A DNA stretch of 45,576 nucleotides from Rickettsiales bacterium UBA2645. Lineage in GTDB: Bacteria; Pseudomonadota; Alphaproteobacteria; Rickettsiales; UBA1997. The stretch spans positions 1 to 45,576 of the forward strand of contig DENL01000023.1 of NCBI GenBank assembly GCA_002359655.1. Reading direction: 5' to 3'. Positions 35,609 through 43,164 of this stretch are shown here, piece by piece. Under the pieces are notes generated by a model. The model did not search any database, was not told the origin of the DNA, and saw only the letters and a list, made by a program, of their open reading frames with translations. A program made the translations under genes and the position numbers. Numbering within the stretch: position 1 is the first letter of the stretch; each line of letters opens with the position of its first letter.

Positions 35609-36586
35609 TTATCCAAAACTCACTCTAAAACTCGCAGAATTTTTATACTGCACTTCATTGTGATTGTAACTCATAGTAGTTCTGGGATCATTATGGCCAG
35701 CGGTTTGTTGCACATGCTGCAAATCACATCCAGCTTCTAGAGCTTTAGTAATAAAAGTTGCTCTAGCACAGTGTGGTCGTGTTCTATCCAAATTCGCTTT
35801 AGCAGCATATTTTTGCCAGAGGCGCCAGATTGAAGTAGTACTCATCAACTTAGTTGCATCATTTTGCTTCGGATTATTCGACATTCTTGGAAACACCGGC
35901 AGATCATCGGCTATTTTTAACTTGATATTACCCTCGCCGTCTTTGGTGTAATAGCCCATCGCTTCAAAATAATTCTTCAGATTAGCCTGAATGTGCGAAT
36001 TCACCGCAACCTGATTTCTTTTGTCACCCTTCAAGTGCATGTCAAATATCATGTAATTATTTTCTTCATAAATATCTCTACCTCGAAGCGCTGCAATTGT
36101 TCCTACCCTTGTTCCTAAATTAAATAATATTGAGAGGATCGCTTTATCTCTTAAACCCACTAATTTTGATGTGTCTGGTTGTTTTAAGATGGCATCTATT
36201 TCTGCGTTAACCATAGCACGGCTTTGCACTTTGCGGTAATTTTTCTTCATCGCTTTGACGCCGTAGACTGGATTAGCTTTGATTACTTGGCGTTCGATTA
36301 AATGTTTGAAAAGTGAAGAAAGTCCGGACAGGCGGTTATTGATGCTGGAGTTCTTTTCTCCAGCTTCTTTCATAGCGTCGCGGAACTTGATGATGTGCAG
36401 CGAAGTGATTGATCTTAATTGTTCGATGTTTTGGATTTCGAACATTGCACAGAATTTTCTTACTGTCGCCTTATAAGTTTTTTGCGTGGCCTTCGAGGTG
36501 AAATTTTCTAACCAGATTATTTCTTCGGAAATTTCTTCTATTGTGGCCAAAGAAAAATCTTCAACCTTTTGAAGTTGATTATTCAT
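35609..36586 (-). CDS. Tyrosine recombinase / integrase (XerC/D-type)
   Basis: About 325 residues from the ATG at 36586, chosen because the start overlaps the stop of the small gene upstream and follows aaggatggag; the frame is open to 36613. An N-terminal SAM-like core-binding domain (FTSKATQKTYKATVRKFC) precedes the catalytic domain. Catalytic residues are visible: Arg in NLGTRVGTIAALRG, HCARATF (HxxR), and the distal AGHNDPRTTMSY with the nucleophilic Tyr. It probably mediates integration and excision of the element or resolution of multimers. It lies inside the window between paralogue B and VapBC, not beside a tRNA gene. Confidence 0.92.
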   Translation of the reverse strand: MNNQLQKVEDFSLATIEEISEEIIWLENFTSKATQKTYKATVRKFCAMFEIQNIEQLRSITSLHIIKFRDAMKEAGEKNSSINNRLSGLSSLFKHLIERQVIKANPVYGVKAMKKNYRKVQSRAMVNAEIDAILKQPDTSKLVGLRDKAILSILFNLGTRVGTIAALRGRDIYEENNYMIFDMHLKGDKRNQVAVNSHIQANLKNYFEAMGYYTKDGEGNIKLKIADDLPVFPRMSNNPKQNDATKLMSTTSIWRLWQKYAAKANLDRTRPHCARATFITKALEAGCDLQHVQQTAGHNDPRTTMSYNHNEVQYKNSASFRVSFG

Positions 36587-36749
36587 CTCCATCCTTCTTT
36601 TTAAAATCTCCAATTTTTTTTAGAGCGGTTCGTAGATCATCATAACTATCTTGAAATTTGTAATAAGCCCACATCATCACCCTTACACAAAGATAAATTC
36701 CATAAAGTGATAAAACCGCTCCTAATCCAAGTACTAAAATTTTGGTCAT
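36579..36749 (-). CDS. Tiny single-helix membrane protein coupled to the integrase
   Basis: A 56-residue ORF. The product starts MTKILVLGLGAVLSLYGIYL, continues as one membrane helix and ends in a charged tail (KKIGDFKKKDGDE). Its stop overlaps the integrase ATG (ATGAATAA arrangement), which supports real translation and coupling. No known family is recognised. It could be a regulator of integrase translation or a membrane peptide. Confidence 0.6.
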   Translation of the reverse strand: MTKILVLGLGAVLSLYGIYLCVRVMMWAYYKFQDSYDDLRTALKKIGDFKKKDGDE

Positions 36750-36812
36750 TTTTTTAAAAATTATTTTGGCGAGAAAATTTTAATTATTACTATTGAAGTT
36801 TTTTTAAATTTC

Positions 36813-36848
36813 AAGTAAGTAATATAAAGCTAATTATCTTACTTACTT
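36813..36848. repeat. 10-bp perfect inverted repeat in the integrase-VapB gap
   Basis: Arms 36813-36822 (aagtaagtaa) and 36839-36848 (ttacttactt) are perfect reverse complements around 16 bases. The repeat lies between the divergent small membrane gene/integrase and vapB. It may be an operator, an integrase arm-binding site, or part of the attachment site. Confidence 0.5.
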
Positions 36849-36894
36849 TTAAAATGAAAAGTATTTTTTAACTTTGGGGCAGGGTGACGCACTA

Positions 36895-36926
36895 TTGACA
36901 TTTTATTAATCTAGGTTACATTAAAC
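36895..36926 (+). promoter_or_regulatory. Sigma70-like promoter of vapBC
   Basis: A consensus -35 (ttgaca, 36895-36900) is followed after 16 bases by a -10-like tacatt (36917-36922). The box taggttacattaaa overlaps the -10 and matches the box upstream of the gene at 7349 in 13 of 14 bases. A small hairpin (ctctt/aagag) follows near 36933-36946 and may be the VapB operator. Confidence 0.6.
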
Positions 36927-36989
36927 AATAATGACTCTTCGAAAAGAGAGTTCATTAATTTTATTTAATACTCATTGAGGGGCGAGATC

Positions 36990-37229
36990 ATGAGAGAACA
37001 AAATGTAACTGTAAGTGATAACGGCAGAATTGTTTTGCCGGTCATGTTCAGAAAGCAATTAAACATCAATCCAGGTGATGAACTTATTTTGAGTGTGTCG
37101 CCTGATAATGACATAATCGTCCATAGTCCAAAACAATCTCTGCAAAAACTTCAGGATCTTGTGGCCAAAAAACATAAGACAAATTTAGTAGAAACATTGA
37201 TTGAAATGAGACGCAAAGAAGAGATTTAA
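36990..37229 (+). CDS. vapB: VapB-like antitoxin (AbrB/SpoVT fold)
   Basis: The protein has 79 residues from the ATG at 36990, with gaggggcgag directly upstream as ribosome site; a TTG at 36975 is unlikely to be used. The swapped-hairpin beta-barrel signature is clear (VSDNGRIVLPVMFRKQLNI, NPGDELILSV). It is one base before vapC. It neutralises VapC and represses the operon. Confidence 0.9.
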   Translation: MREQNVTVSDNGRIVLPVMFRKQLNINPGDELILSVSPDNDIIVHSPKQSLQKLQDLVAKKHKTNLVETLIEMRRKEEI

Positions 37230-37230
37230 T

Positions 37231-37629
37231 ATGCACAATAAAATTGTAATTGATACCTCGGCAGTAATAGCGCTGATCAATAGAGAAGAAGGTTTTGAAG
37301 TTGTAGAAAAGCACATCGGAAATGCGATTATTTCGAGCGTGAATTTTTCTGAAGTAATTACCGTGGCCAACCGAGAGCTTTTCGAAACAGAAGAGGAAAG
37401 GGTGGAGGGACTAAAGCTGATAAGAAATACTTTTTCTCATATAATTGAGTTTGATGCTGAACAGGCTATTATTGCGGCTTCATTCGATCCGCTTACTAAG
37501 AAATATGGTCTCTCGCTTGGTGACAGGGCTTGTCTGGCGCTGGCACAACAACAAAAACTTCCGGTGTTGACTGCGGATAAGGTTTGGAAGGAGTTGGAGC
37601 TGGGTGTTGAAGTGCAGTTAATACGCTAA
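37231..37629 (+). CDS. vapC: VapC-like PIN-domain ribonuclease toxin
   Basis: The protein has 132 residues. PIN-domain acidic residues are all present: Asp8 (IDTSAVIAL), Glu41 (NFSEV), Asp98 (SLGDRACLALA) and Asp116 (LTADKVW). It is an RNase, usually against tRNA or rRNA, held by VapB. The gap to the next gene (the ATPase) is only 24 bases, so the defence-like pair downstream may share this promoter. Confidence 0.93.
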   Translation: MHNKIVIDTSAVIALINREEGFEVVEKHIGNAIISSVNFSEVITVANRELFETEEERVEGLKLIRNTFSHIIEFDAEQAIIAASFDPLTKKYGLSLGDRACLALAQQQKLPVLTADKVWKELELGVEVQLIR

Positions 37630-37653
37630 CCAATAACCACGAAAGATCAGAAA

Positions 37654-39270
37654 ATGAAAATCAAAAGCATTTCTCTCAATAAATTCAAACGCTTTGAGAA
37701 CCTTCAAATTAGCAATATTCCTGCAACTGTAAAACTGGTTGTTTTAACAGGACCCAACGGTTCTGGAAAAAGCTCTCTTTTTGAAGGCTTTAACTTCTGG
37801 TCTCGTCATAGAAGAGGGAAAGGGGGATTTGATCAATCTTATCATTCAAGAGATGCTTCTGGAAATATAAATACTGCTCAACAAGGAACTAATATTGAAT
37901 TTCATGATTTTACTCCCACAAACCACCGCGAAAACAGGCGTTCCTTTTATATCAGATCAGCCTACAGACATGAGGCAGATTTTACTTCATCTGGCATCAA
38001 TAATATTCAAGATATTCTAGATAGTCCTAATAATTTAAGTACCATGATGCAGCAAGAATCTCGAATATCTGAGAATTACAATCGCATTGTTGGAGAGGTT
38101 GTAAATGAAATTTTTGTTGAACAGGATCCAAACAAGACAGCAAAAGAAATCAAAGATCGTCTAATTGGACAAATTAGAACTTCCATGGCGACTCTTTTTG
38201 GTAATCTTATTTTATCTGGAACTGGAAATCCTACCAATGGTGGCACATTCAGATTTAATAAAGGCGCCGTTTCTGACTTTCATTTTAAGAATTTATCAGG
38301 CGGTGAAAAAGCGGCGTTTGATTTACTCCTAGATTTTATTGTCAAAAAGGAAACTTTTAACAACACAATATTTTGCATTGATGAGCCGGAATTACATATG
38401 CATACGAAGTTGCAAGGAAAGTTACTTGAACAACTTTTTGTTCTTTTGCCAGATAATTGTCAGCTTTGGATATCCACTCATTCAATAGGTATGGCCAGAA
38501 AGGCTGCTGAACTAGATCGAGCGAATCCTGGGCAAGTGGCATTTATTGATTTTCATAATCAAGATTTTGATCAAACAGTAAAACTTGATCCGACTAGTAG
38601 TCCGACTCGTGAATTTTGGAAAAATATGTTTGAGACAGCGCTTGATGATCTTTCACAATTAGTGGTTCCTGCTAAAGTGATATTTTGTGAAGGAAGAAGA
38701 CTCGGTTCCAGCGGAAGAAATCCCGCATTTGATGTAAAAGTATATACCACGATATTCTCTGCAAAATATCCAGATACTGATTTTATTCCTCTCGGAGGAA
38801 CTAACGAAGTTCAAACTGATGGAAAACTTAGTGGGGCTTTACTTAGAAAGTTGGCGCCGAGCATAAAAACATGGATGGTATTTGACCGAGATGATCGCTC
38901 CGAGGAAGAAATTCAAGATCTAAAATCAAATAATATCAAAGTTCTCGCTAAGCGTGATCTTGAGAGTTATTTGTGGAGCGATGAAATTTTAACAAAACTT
39001 GCAAATTCAAGGGAGAAAAGCCCACAAGCTCAAATCATAATCAATAAAAAGAATGAGTTGTTATCAACCAACTCTTTAACTGGTAAGCCGAATGACGATA
39101 TTAAAGTGGTCTCTGGGCAATTATATAACTTTTGTAAAACTACACTTTCTCTTATTCAGTGTGGGAATGACGCAGAGTCATTTGCTAGAGACACTCTAGC
39201 ACCACTAATAACTCCTGATACAGAAACCTATAAAGAGCTTGAAGCAATTATTTTGAAAGATGAGAGATAG
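37654..39270 (+). CDS. ABC-type ATPase fused to a Toprim (OLD/DUF4435-like) domain, defence candidate
   Basis: The protein has 538 residues. The N-terminal SMC/ABC-type ATPase has Walker A GPNGSGKSS (residues 33-41), signature LSGGEKAAFD (near 215), Walker B IFCIDEPELHMH (near 241) and H-loop ISTHS. The C-terminal third looks like a Toprim domain: FCEG (near 346), the acidic DRDD (near 411), and RDLESYLW as in DUF4435. This layout resembles OLD-type nucleases (as in GajA) and the fused form of PARIS (AriA ATPase plus AriB Toprim), both of them anti-phage or anti-plasmid systems. The partner gene overlaps by 11 bases and encodes a SIR2-like protein rather than a UvrD helicase, so this is neither classical Gabija nor classical PARIS. 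Defence function is an inference. Confidence 0.82.
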   Translation: MKIKSISLNKFKRFENLQISNIPATVKLVVLTGPNGSGKSSLFEGFNFWSRHRRGKGGFDQSYHSRDASGNINTAQQGTNIEFHDFTPTNHRENRRSFYIRSAYRHEADFTSSGINNIQDILDSPNNLSTMMQQESRISENYNRIVGEVVNEIFVEQDPNKTAKEIKDRLIGQIRTSMATLFGNLILSGTGNPTNGGTFRFNKGAVSDFHFKNLSGGEKAAFDLLLDFIVKKETFNNTIFCIDEPELHMHTKLQGKLLEQLFVLLPDNCQLWISTHSIGMARKAAELDRANPGQVAFIDFHNQDFDQTVKLDPTSSPTREFWKNMFETALDDLSQLVVPAKVIFCEGRRLGSSGRNPAFDVKVYTTIFSAKYPDTDFIPLGGTNEVQTDGKLSGALLRKLAPSIKTWMVFDRDDRSEEEIQDLKSNNIKVLAKRDLESYLWSDEILTKLANSREKSPQAQIIINKKNELLSTNSLTGKPNDDIKVVSGQLYNFCKTTLSLIQCGNDAESFARDTLAPLITPDTETYKELEAIILKDER

Positions 39271-40594
39271 GTCGCAAACTTTAAAAAAAGAATCAAGAAC
39301 CACTTTAATTATTGGCGCTGGTGCAAGCACTGATTTTAGTAGAGCTACTAAAAAAGATGATGATGAAAAAGAGGAAAATAAAATAAATTTACCGACTGGC
39401 GAAGAATTAGTCAGAAAAATGATAAATTTTGGCAACGAAATTCCAAAATATTTTTTGTACGGATATCTAAGAAAGAATTTGTTAAAAAATAACAATTTAT
39501 CTAATCCCAACTCTTCTGAGTTATTGTCGATTCTAAGTAGAATGTTGTTTTATGTTTCTTCAGACATTCTTCACAGTTCAAATAATGGTCAAATTACAAT
39601 CAACAACTACTATATTAATCAATTAAAGCAGCGTGATAGTGATAATGTTCTTAATCGCGATTTACATGATCATGTTCAACTTTTTTGTGAATCTTTGATT
39701 AAATCTGAGATTGTAAAAACCACGAATCCAAATCACAGCACTTCAAACCCAAGTCTAGTTTTAGAGAAAGATCAAAAGAAATTAGCTGAACTAATAATTC
39801 ATGAGTTACTGGATTTAGAACCTTACTACAATTTATCAAAACTATTAAGGGAATACGATCCTCCCAGTATTGATAATTTCTTGTCTCAAATCGAAAATGA
39901 GAAAGTTGATATTACCACGATTATAAAAGGCTTTGAAGATACAAAAGAAGAGAGGGGAAAGTTAATTGTTGCCGGAAAAGAGCTAATCGCTTTTTATTTG
40001 TTTAGATCGGAGGACTCAAAGATATTTAATTCTGAAAATCGTATTTGGTATAGATGGCTCAGAAATGCTATTATGAACTGCGGCTCAAGTTCAGATGAAA
40101 TAGAGAAGAATCTACAAAGACTCTCATTGATATGCTTTAATTACGACAGAAGTTTAGACTTTTTTTTACAAGAAAAATTGCGACCTAATCTTTATCAAGC
40201 TCTAAAAAAACGAATAATTTATCCCTACGGATCATTGTCAGAATCTGAATCTAATAAGTACATTTACGGTTTTTTAAAAAACTTATCAACTCACGAACCC
40301 AATGACTTGTGTGAGATTTCTAATCTTTTTCTAACAAAAAATAGCTTCCTTAAAGAAGCTGCGAAAAAAATTAAAGTAATTGGAGAAAGTGAGCGGGAAG
40401 ACGATGATATTAAAAATAAATTTACTAAGGCATCACAAGTTCTAAGGAACTCAGCAAATCTCTATTTGCTTGGGTTTGGTTTTCTTCAGGAAAATTGTTC
40501 AAAGTTAAATTTCTTAGAGATCCCTAGGGTTAATTCCATCAACATAATTGGCTCCAACGCTTTAGTAAATCACTTTGTTTTGAATTTGCGTTGA
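39260..40594 (+). CDS. SIR2-like protein, partner of the ATPase-Toprim gene
   Basis: The protein has 444 residues. SIR2-like markers appear in order: the nucleotide-binding GAGAS loop (IIGAGASTDF, residues 19-23), LPTGEELV after it, LICFNYDRSLDFFL (compare the TTNYD motif), IIYPYGSL (compare LHGS) and LLGFGFLQEN near the end. The position of the catalytic His (LHGS) holds Tyr, so NADase activity is uncertain. SIR2-like proteins in defence deplete NAD+ on infection. Its start lies inside the end of the ATPase gene, showing one translational unit. The long middle part (about residues 75-290) is unknown and may be a sensor or oligomerisation region. Confidence 0.72.
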   Translation: MRDRSQTLKKESRTTLIIGAGASTDFSRATKKDDDEKEENKINLPTGEELVRKMINFGNEIPKYFLYGYLRKNLLKNNNLSNPNSSELLSILSRMLFYVSSDILHSSNNGQITINNYYINQLKQRDSDNVLNRDLHDHVQLFCESLIKSEIVKTTNPNHSTSNPSLVLEKDQKKLAELIIHELLDLEPYYNLSKLLREYDPPSIDNFLSQIENEKVDITTIIKGFEDTKEERGKLIVAGKELIAFYLFRSEDSKIFNSENRIWYRWLRNAIMNCGSSSDEIEKNLQRLSLICFNYDRSLDFFLQEKLRPNLYQALKKRIIYPYGSLSESESNKYIYGFLKNLSTHEPNDLCEISNLFLTKNSFLKEAAKKIKVIGESEREDDDIKNKFTKASQVLRNSANLYLLGFGFLQENCSKLNFLEIPRVNSINIIGSNALVNHFVLNLR

Positions 40595-40637
40595 GTTCCA
40601 CCATAATTTTTAACCAAAAATTTTTACCAATTAGGGC

Positions 40638-40662
40638 AGTTATAAAGTAAAACTTTACAACT
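40638..40662 (+). terminator. Hairpin after the SIR2-like gene
   Basis: Eleven-base arms, agttataaagt and actttacaact, with one mismatch and a 3-nt loop, are followed by gagttttg. It is located 44 bases after the SIR2-like stop. The T-run is short, so the efficiency is uncertain. Confidence 0.45.
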
Positions 40663-40690
40663 GAGTTTTGTCTAATTTTTGGCAAAAGCT

Positions 40691-40728
40691 AAGAAGAAAA
40701 AATCCTGATTTGCTAGTAAATCAGGATT
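40691..40728 (-). terminator. Perfect 11-bp hairpin with a T-run on the minus strand
   Basis: Arms 40701-40711 (aatcctgattt) and 40718-40728 (aaatcaggatt) are perfect with a 6-nt loop. On the minus strand the stem is followed by ttttcttctt, typical of a rho-independent terminator for leftward transcription. The nearest leftward gene ends at 41361, so leftward transcripts may run through the 0.6-kb gap before stopping here. Confidence 0.6.
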
Positions 40729-41249
40729 AAAAAACTTGACCTAATTTGGCGATTTTAGATCCGAATAATTTAACCAAGAAAATTCCAGATCACTTCCCTT
40801 CCCCACAAATACAAGAATTCCCCCTTACTTTGTCCGCCACTCGTCCGACGGCTTCCATCTTAGAAAAATAAGGCTTCTTAATATCATGTCTGTCAGACGT
40901 CAGACAACAAATAAATCTAATTAATTTTACCGTCAGCCACTTGTCGGACTGCCTTCAAGCTTAGAAATATCTCACTTCCCCATGAGTTAAAACCAGAACC
41001 TAAAAGGTGCGTTGGGTGTGCTATTTTTTCGGCTATGCCGTAGTAAACTTTGAGTTACTTTGCAGATTTTTTCAGCGCATACTTTGTTTTAGTTTGTGCG
41101 TTTGATTTTCTGTTTTGTGAAGTTTCTTTTAAAGAAATTTAAGGGGATAATTTTTTTAAAAAGATCGAAAACTTGTCAGGAATTTGGAACAAATTTTAGA
41201 TTAAATTTTTGATCAAAATTGAAGGAGATTTGCGATGATAAGAAACAAC
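40729..41249. other. Gene-free stretch, possible origin region
   Basis: No supported ORF is seen. The stretch contains two imperfect copies of a 38-39-bp motif (40832-40869 and 40932-40970), a short tandem gtcagac x2 near 40891-40904, a cggc/gccg hairpin near 41030, and AT-rich tracts toward 41.2 kb. Lying between plus-strand accessory genes and the leftward anti-restriction block, it is a candidate oriT or replication region. This is an inference from orientation, not a recognised family. Confidence 0.35.
40832..40970. repeat. Pair of imperfect direct repeats (about 38 bp)
   Basis: Copy 1 (40832-40869) and copy 2 (40932-40970) both read gtc-gccact-gtc-gac-g followed by cttc and cttagaaa, with scattered differences and one indel, about 100 bases apart. 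They match by eye at about three quarters of positions. The function is unknown; repeats of this kind are common at origins of transfer or replication. Confidence 0.5.
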
Positions 41250-41281
41250 AAAAAGTTGATCTTTTTAAGGATCAACTTTTT
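41250..41281. terminator. Bidirectional terminator, 12-bp perfect stem
   Basis: Arms 41250-41261 (aaaaagttgatc) and 41270-41281 (gatcaacttttt) are perfect with an 8-nt loop and give T-runs on both strands. It is 80 bases downstream of the leftward gene ending at 41361, so it probably ends that operon. Confidence 0.65.
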
Positions 41282-41360
41282 AGAAAATTTGGTTAGGATA
41301 TAAATTTTATTTCCTGAAATTTTTAACTTTAATGCAGGGTGATGACCTGCAAAAATTTGA

Positions 41361-41711
41361 TTATAATTCAGCTTCAAAATGACAGCTACCAGTCAATTTT
41401 ATTTGACGCCTAATTTTTAAACCCAGTTCAAAATCGGCAAATTCACTTAGGTCATCATCGGTAATTTTAAGCTCTTTAATTTTTTCAGAATTAACCCAAC
41501 CTTTAGATAATTTTCTAACCTTAGAAAATTTGTCGCCAAGATTCCTAATAATATTTTTTAGCTCTTCCTCAACATCATCGAGATTATCAGAGCTAAAATA
41601 GTATGAGAGGGTGTTTTGCTCACCAGAAACTCCAAACCTATCTGCTGCATCGCTAGATTGAATAGCAAAGGCAAATTTGCCTTCTATATCGCCAAAGTAA
41701 TATCTTCCCAT
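41361..41711 (-). CDS. Hypothetical protein downstream of DUF2958
   Basis: The protein has 116 residues and no recognised domain. It opens with GRYYFGDIEGKFAFAIQSSD and has an acidic helical middle (DNLDDVEEELKNIIRNL). A strong ribosome site (aggaggg) lies 7-8 bases before the ATG. It follows the DUF2958 gene by 12 bases, so both form one operon. It is soluble and probably an accessory of the anti-restriction/leading-region block. Confidence 0.7.
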   Translation of the reverse strand: MGRYYFGDIEGKFAFAIQSSDAADRFGVSGEQNTLSYYFSSDNLDDVEEELKNIIRNLGDKFSKVRKLSKGWVNSEKIKELKITDDDLSEFADFELGLKIRRQIKLTGSCHFEAEL

Positions 41712-41723
41712 TGTTGCGCCCTC

Positions 41724-42053
41724 CTATCTTATTTTAAATGACATTACATCAGCCAAAGAAGTATCTGAGTTCCAGAACTTGTCCCTCTCCACTCTTAAAT
41801 CAGGAAGTTGTGGATGTCTGATTCCTTCAAGCTCTTCTAAACTGAAATATCCAAGCTCTGCCATCATGTCATCGCCAAGATTAGCAAATCCAAAGAATAA
41901 CTTTTCTATCGGATCATATTCGGTAACATACCAAGTTGCCGCTCCTGCTGGGAAAAAGAATTTGGTTATTACTTTAACATCGGCAAAATCTTTTTCTTCG
42001 TTTTCGTAAATGGGTGGCAATTTTTTTAGAATTTCTTGAGTAAGAAGTTTCAT
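41724..42053 (-). CDS. DUF2958 domain protein
   Basis: The protein has 109 residues. It fits DUF2958: the opening LLTQEILKKLPPIYENEEK, the core FFPAGAATWYVTEYDP, FFGFANLGDDMMAELGYFSL and the late VERDKFW. DUF2958 proteins are found on conjugative plasmids and elements, often beside anti-restriction genes, with no settled function. The ATG is preceded by aaaggag at good distance, and the 430-bp structured element at 42071-42499 lies directly upstream. Confidence 0.85.
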   Translation of the reverse strand: MKLLTQEILKKLPPIYENEEKDFADVKVITKFFFPAGAATWYVTEYDPIEKLFFGFANLGDDMMAELGYFSLEELEGIRHPQLPDLRVERDKFWNSDTSLADVMSFKIR

Positions 42054-42070
42054 ATTTTCTCCTTTATTTG

Positions 42071-42499
42071 GTTATTAACGGTTAATAAACAAAAGCGCTA
42101 AGCGCTGTTGCTTATAACCGGCTGCCAAGCGGCGAGCGTCAGGAGGAGCGTAAAAAAGCGGAACGCAGTGGAGCTTTGAGGAGCGGATGGACATTTTTTG
42201 AAGTCACCGTAAGGAGCGAAGCGAGTGGAGGGAAAGGTGGAAGAAAACCGAGCCTCGGTTCTCGAATGACTGACGAATGTTAGTCAGAAATTTTTCTTCG
42301 ATTAAAAAACTAAGAATCAAAAATTTGTGGCTTACAGTCGTCAGGAGTGAAGAGAAGTGGTGCGGGCGCAGGTTTTATCTACCTTGACTTCAAAGAAATG
42401 GCTGACGCTAAAACCCGCAGACCAATTTTTCTTTTTTAGAAAAACGCCGCCTAGACTCGGTCAATTTTCGATTGAAAACATTAATGAAGTGAAATTGAC
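42071..42499 (-). repeat. Structured non-coding element, copy A (upstream of DUF2958 gene)
   Basis: About 430 bp of non-coding DNA share many conserved blocks with 45107-45551. The common parts, in plus-strand order, are an attaacggtt-ataaac start, an agcgct palindrome, a gctgcc-agcggcgagcgtcagga block, aaagtcaccg-like and gggaaaggtggaagaaaaccgag blocks, aatttgtggctta, and gcaggttttatctaccttga. Between them hairpins vary. In this copy they include aaccgag/ctcggtt, tgactgac/gttagtca (one G-T pair), and the end stem gtcaattt (42460-42467) with aaattgac (42492-42499). The element ends 18 bases before the DUF2958 ATG. It could be a leader RNA or a single-stranded-DNA promoter. Confidence 0.75.
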
Positions 42500-42635
42500 A
42501 CCGACAATTAATGAAATCTTAGCCGAGTTTTATTCAGCTAATTTACCACCCATCCAAATTGCAACTCCAAGCATAATAAAGAAATTCAACATCATCAAAA
42601 TCCGTATCCCGAAGGGATAAAGGACTTAAATTTTG
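42500..42635. other. Short spacer between copy A and the RelE toxin gene
   Basis: No supported gene. An open frame across 42357-42620 on the plus strand begins inside copy A and is not conserved in copy B, so it is not counted as coding. Confidence 0.4.
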
Positions 42636-42896
42636 TTACTTATAAATCTCTCTACGATGACCAAGCTCAATAATTATAATAACAAGCTTTTCATCTTCTT
42701 TACTACAAATCAGTCGATAATCCCCTACCCTGAATTTATAGTAGCCACCAAAATCACCTAATAAAGGCTCTAAATAAGCAGCAGGATTGGTCATTAACTT
42801 CTCTATGATACTTTTCTTCAAACGAGACTGAATTGGCTTGTCCAACTCATTGATTTGTTTTTGTGCCTTCTTAGTGAAGATTATCTCCCAAACCAT
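42636..42896 (-). CDS. RelE-family toxin, second locus
   Basis: The protein has 86 residues. Diagnostic segments are KKAQKQINELDKPIQSRLKK, YYKFRVGDYRLICSKED and IIIIELGHRREIYK. It is related to the toxin at 24.6-24.9 kb but clearly diverged (shared RVGDYR-IC and GHR--YK). The start overlaps the antitoxin stop by one base. It is a probable ribosome-dependent mRNA interferase. Confidence 0.9.
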   Translation of the reverse strand: MVWEIIFTKKAQKQINELDKPIQSRLKKSIIEKLMTNPAAYLEPLLGDFGGYYKFRVGDYRLICSKEDEKLVIIIIELGHRREIYK

Positions 42897-43132
42897 TAGT
42901 CAACATCCTTAAAAACTTCGTCAAAACTAACAAAACCTTCACCAGATTTTTTAGCAGCATCCAAAGTTTTTTTGGCACTTAGCATGTCCTGAATTTCATG
43001 AAATTTGGGATCTAAAATCAAAGATAAGCCTTTTTTGATATAGTAAGATTTTGATCTACCCTCAAACTCAGAAACTTTCTCTAATTTCTCGGCAAGGCCA
43101 TCTTCAATGTTAGCAGAAATATTAACTGTCAT
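42896..43132 (-). CDS. RelB/RHH-type antitoxin, second locus
   Basis: The protein has 78 residues. A ribbon-helix-helix start (TVNISANIEDGLAEKLEKVS) and EGRSKSYYIKKGL are typical of RelB-type antitoxins. The acidic C-terminus (VSFDEVFKDVD) would bind the toxin. A TTACTAA/TTAGTAA palindrome upstream is a likely operator. Confidence 0.88.
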   Translation of the reverse strand: MTVNISANIEDGLAEKLEKVSEFEGRSKSYYIKKGLSLILDPKFHEIQDMLSAKKTLDAAKKSGEGFVSFDEVFKDVD

Positions 43133-43164
43133 AATTGCTCCTAAAAAAGTGATTTATATTATTT

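Noticed and set aside
39205..39510. Minus-strand ORF across the ATPase/SIR2-like junction
   Set aside because: It is antisense to the coupled gene pair, with no ribosome site or family match.
37654..40594. Classical Gabija (GajAB)
   Set aside because: The second gene has SIR2-like motifs and no UvrD helicase motifs, so it cannot be GajB.
40832..40970. Possible CRISPR array
   Set aside because: Only two imperfect repeats with about 60 bases between them, no further units and no cas genes; the repeats are not identical enough.
42357..42620. Plus-strand ORF of 87 codons inside structured element copy A
   Set aside because: It starts in a block conserved with copy B, but the same frame in copy B hits a stop after a dozen codons. 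The conservation follows the nucleotide structure, not a protein.
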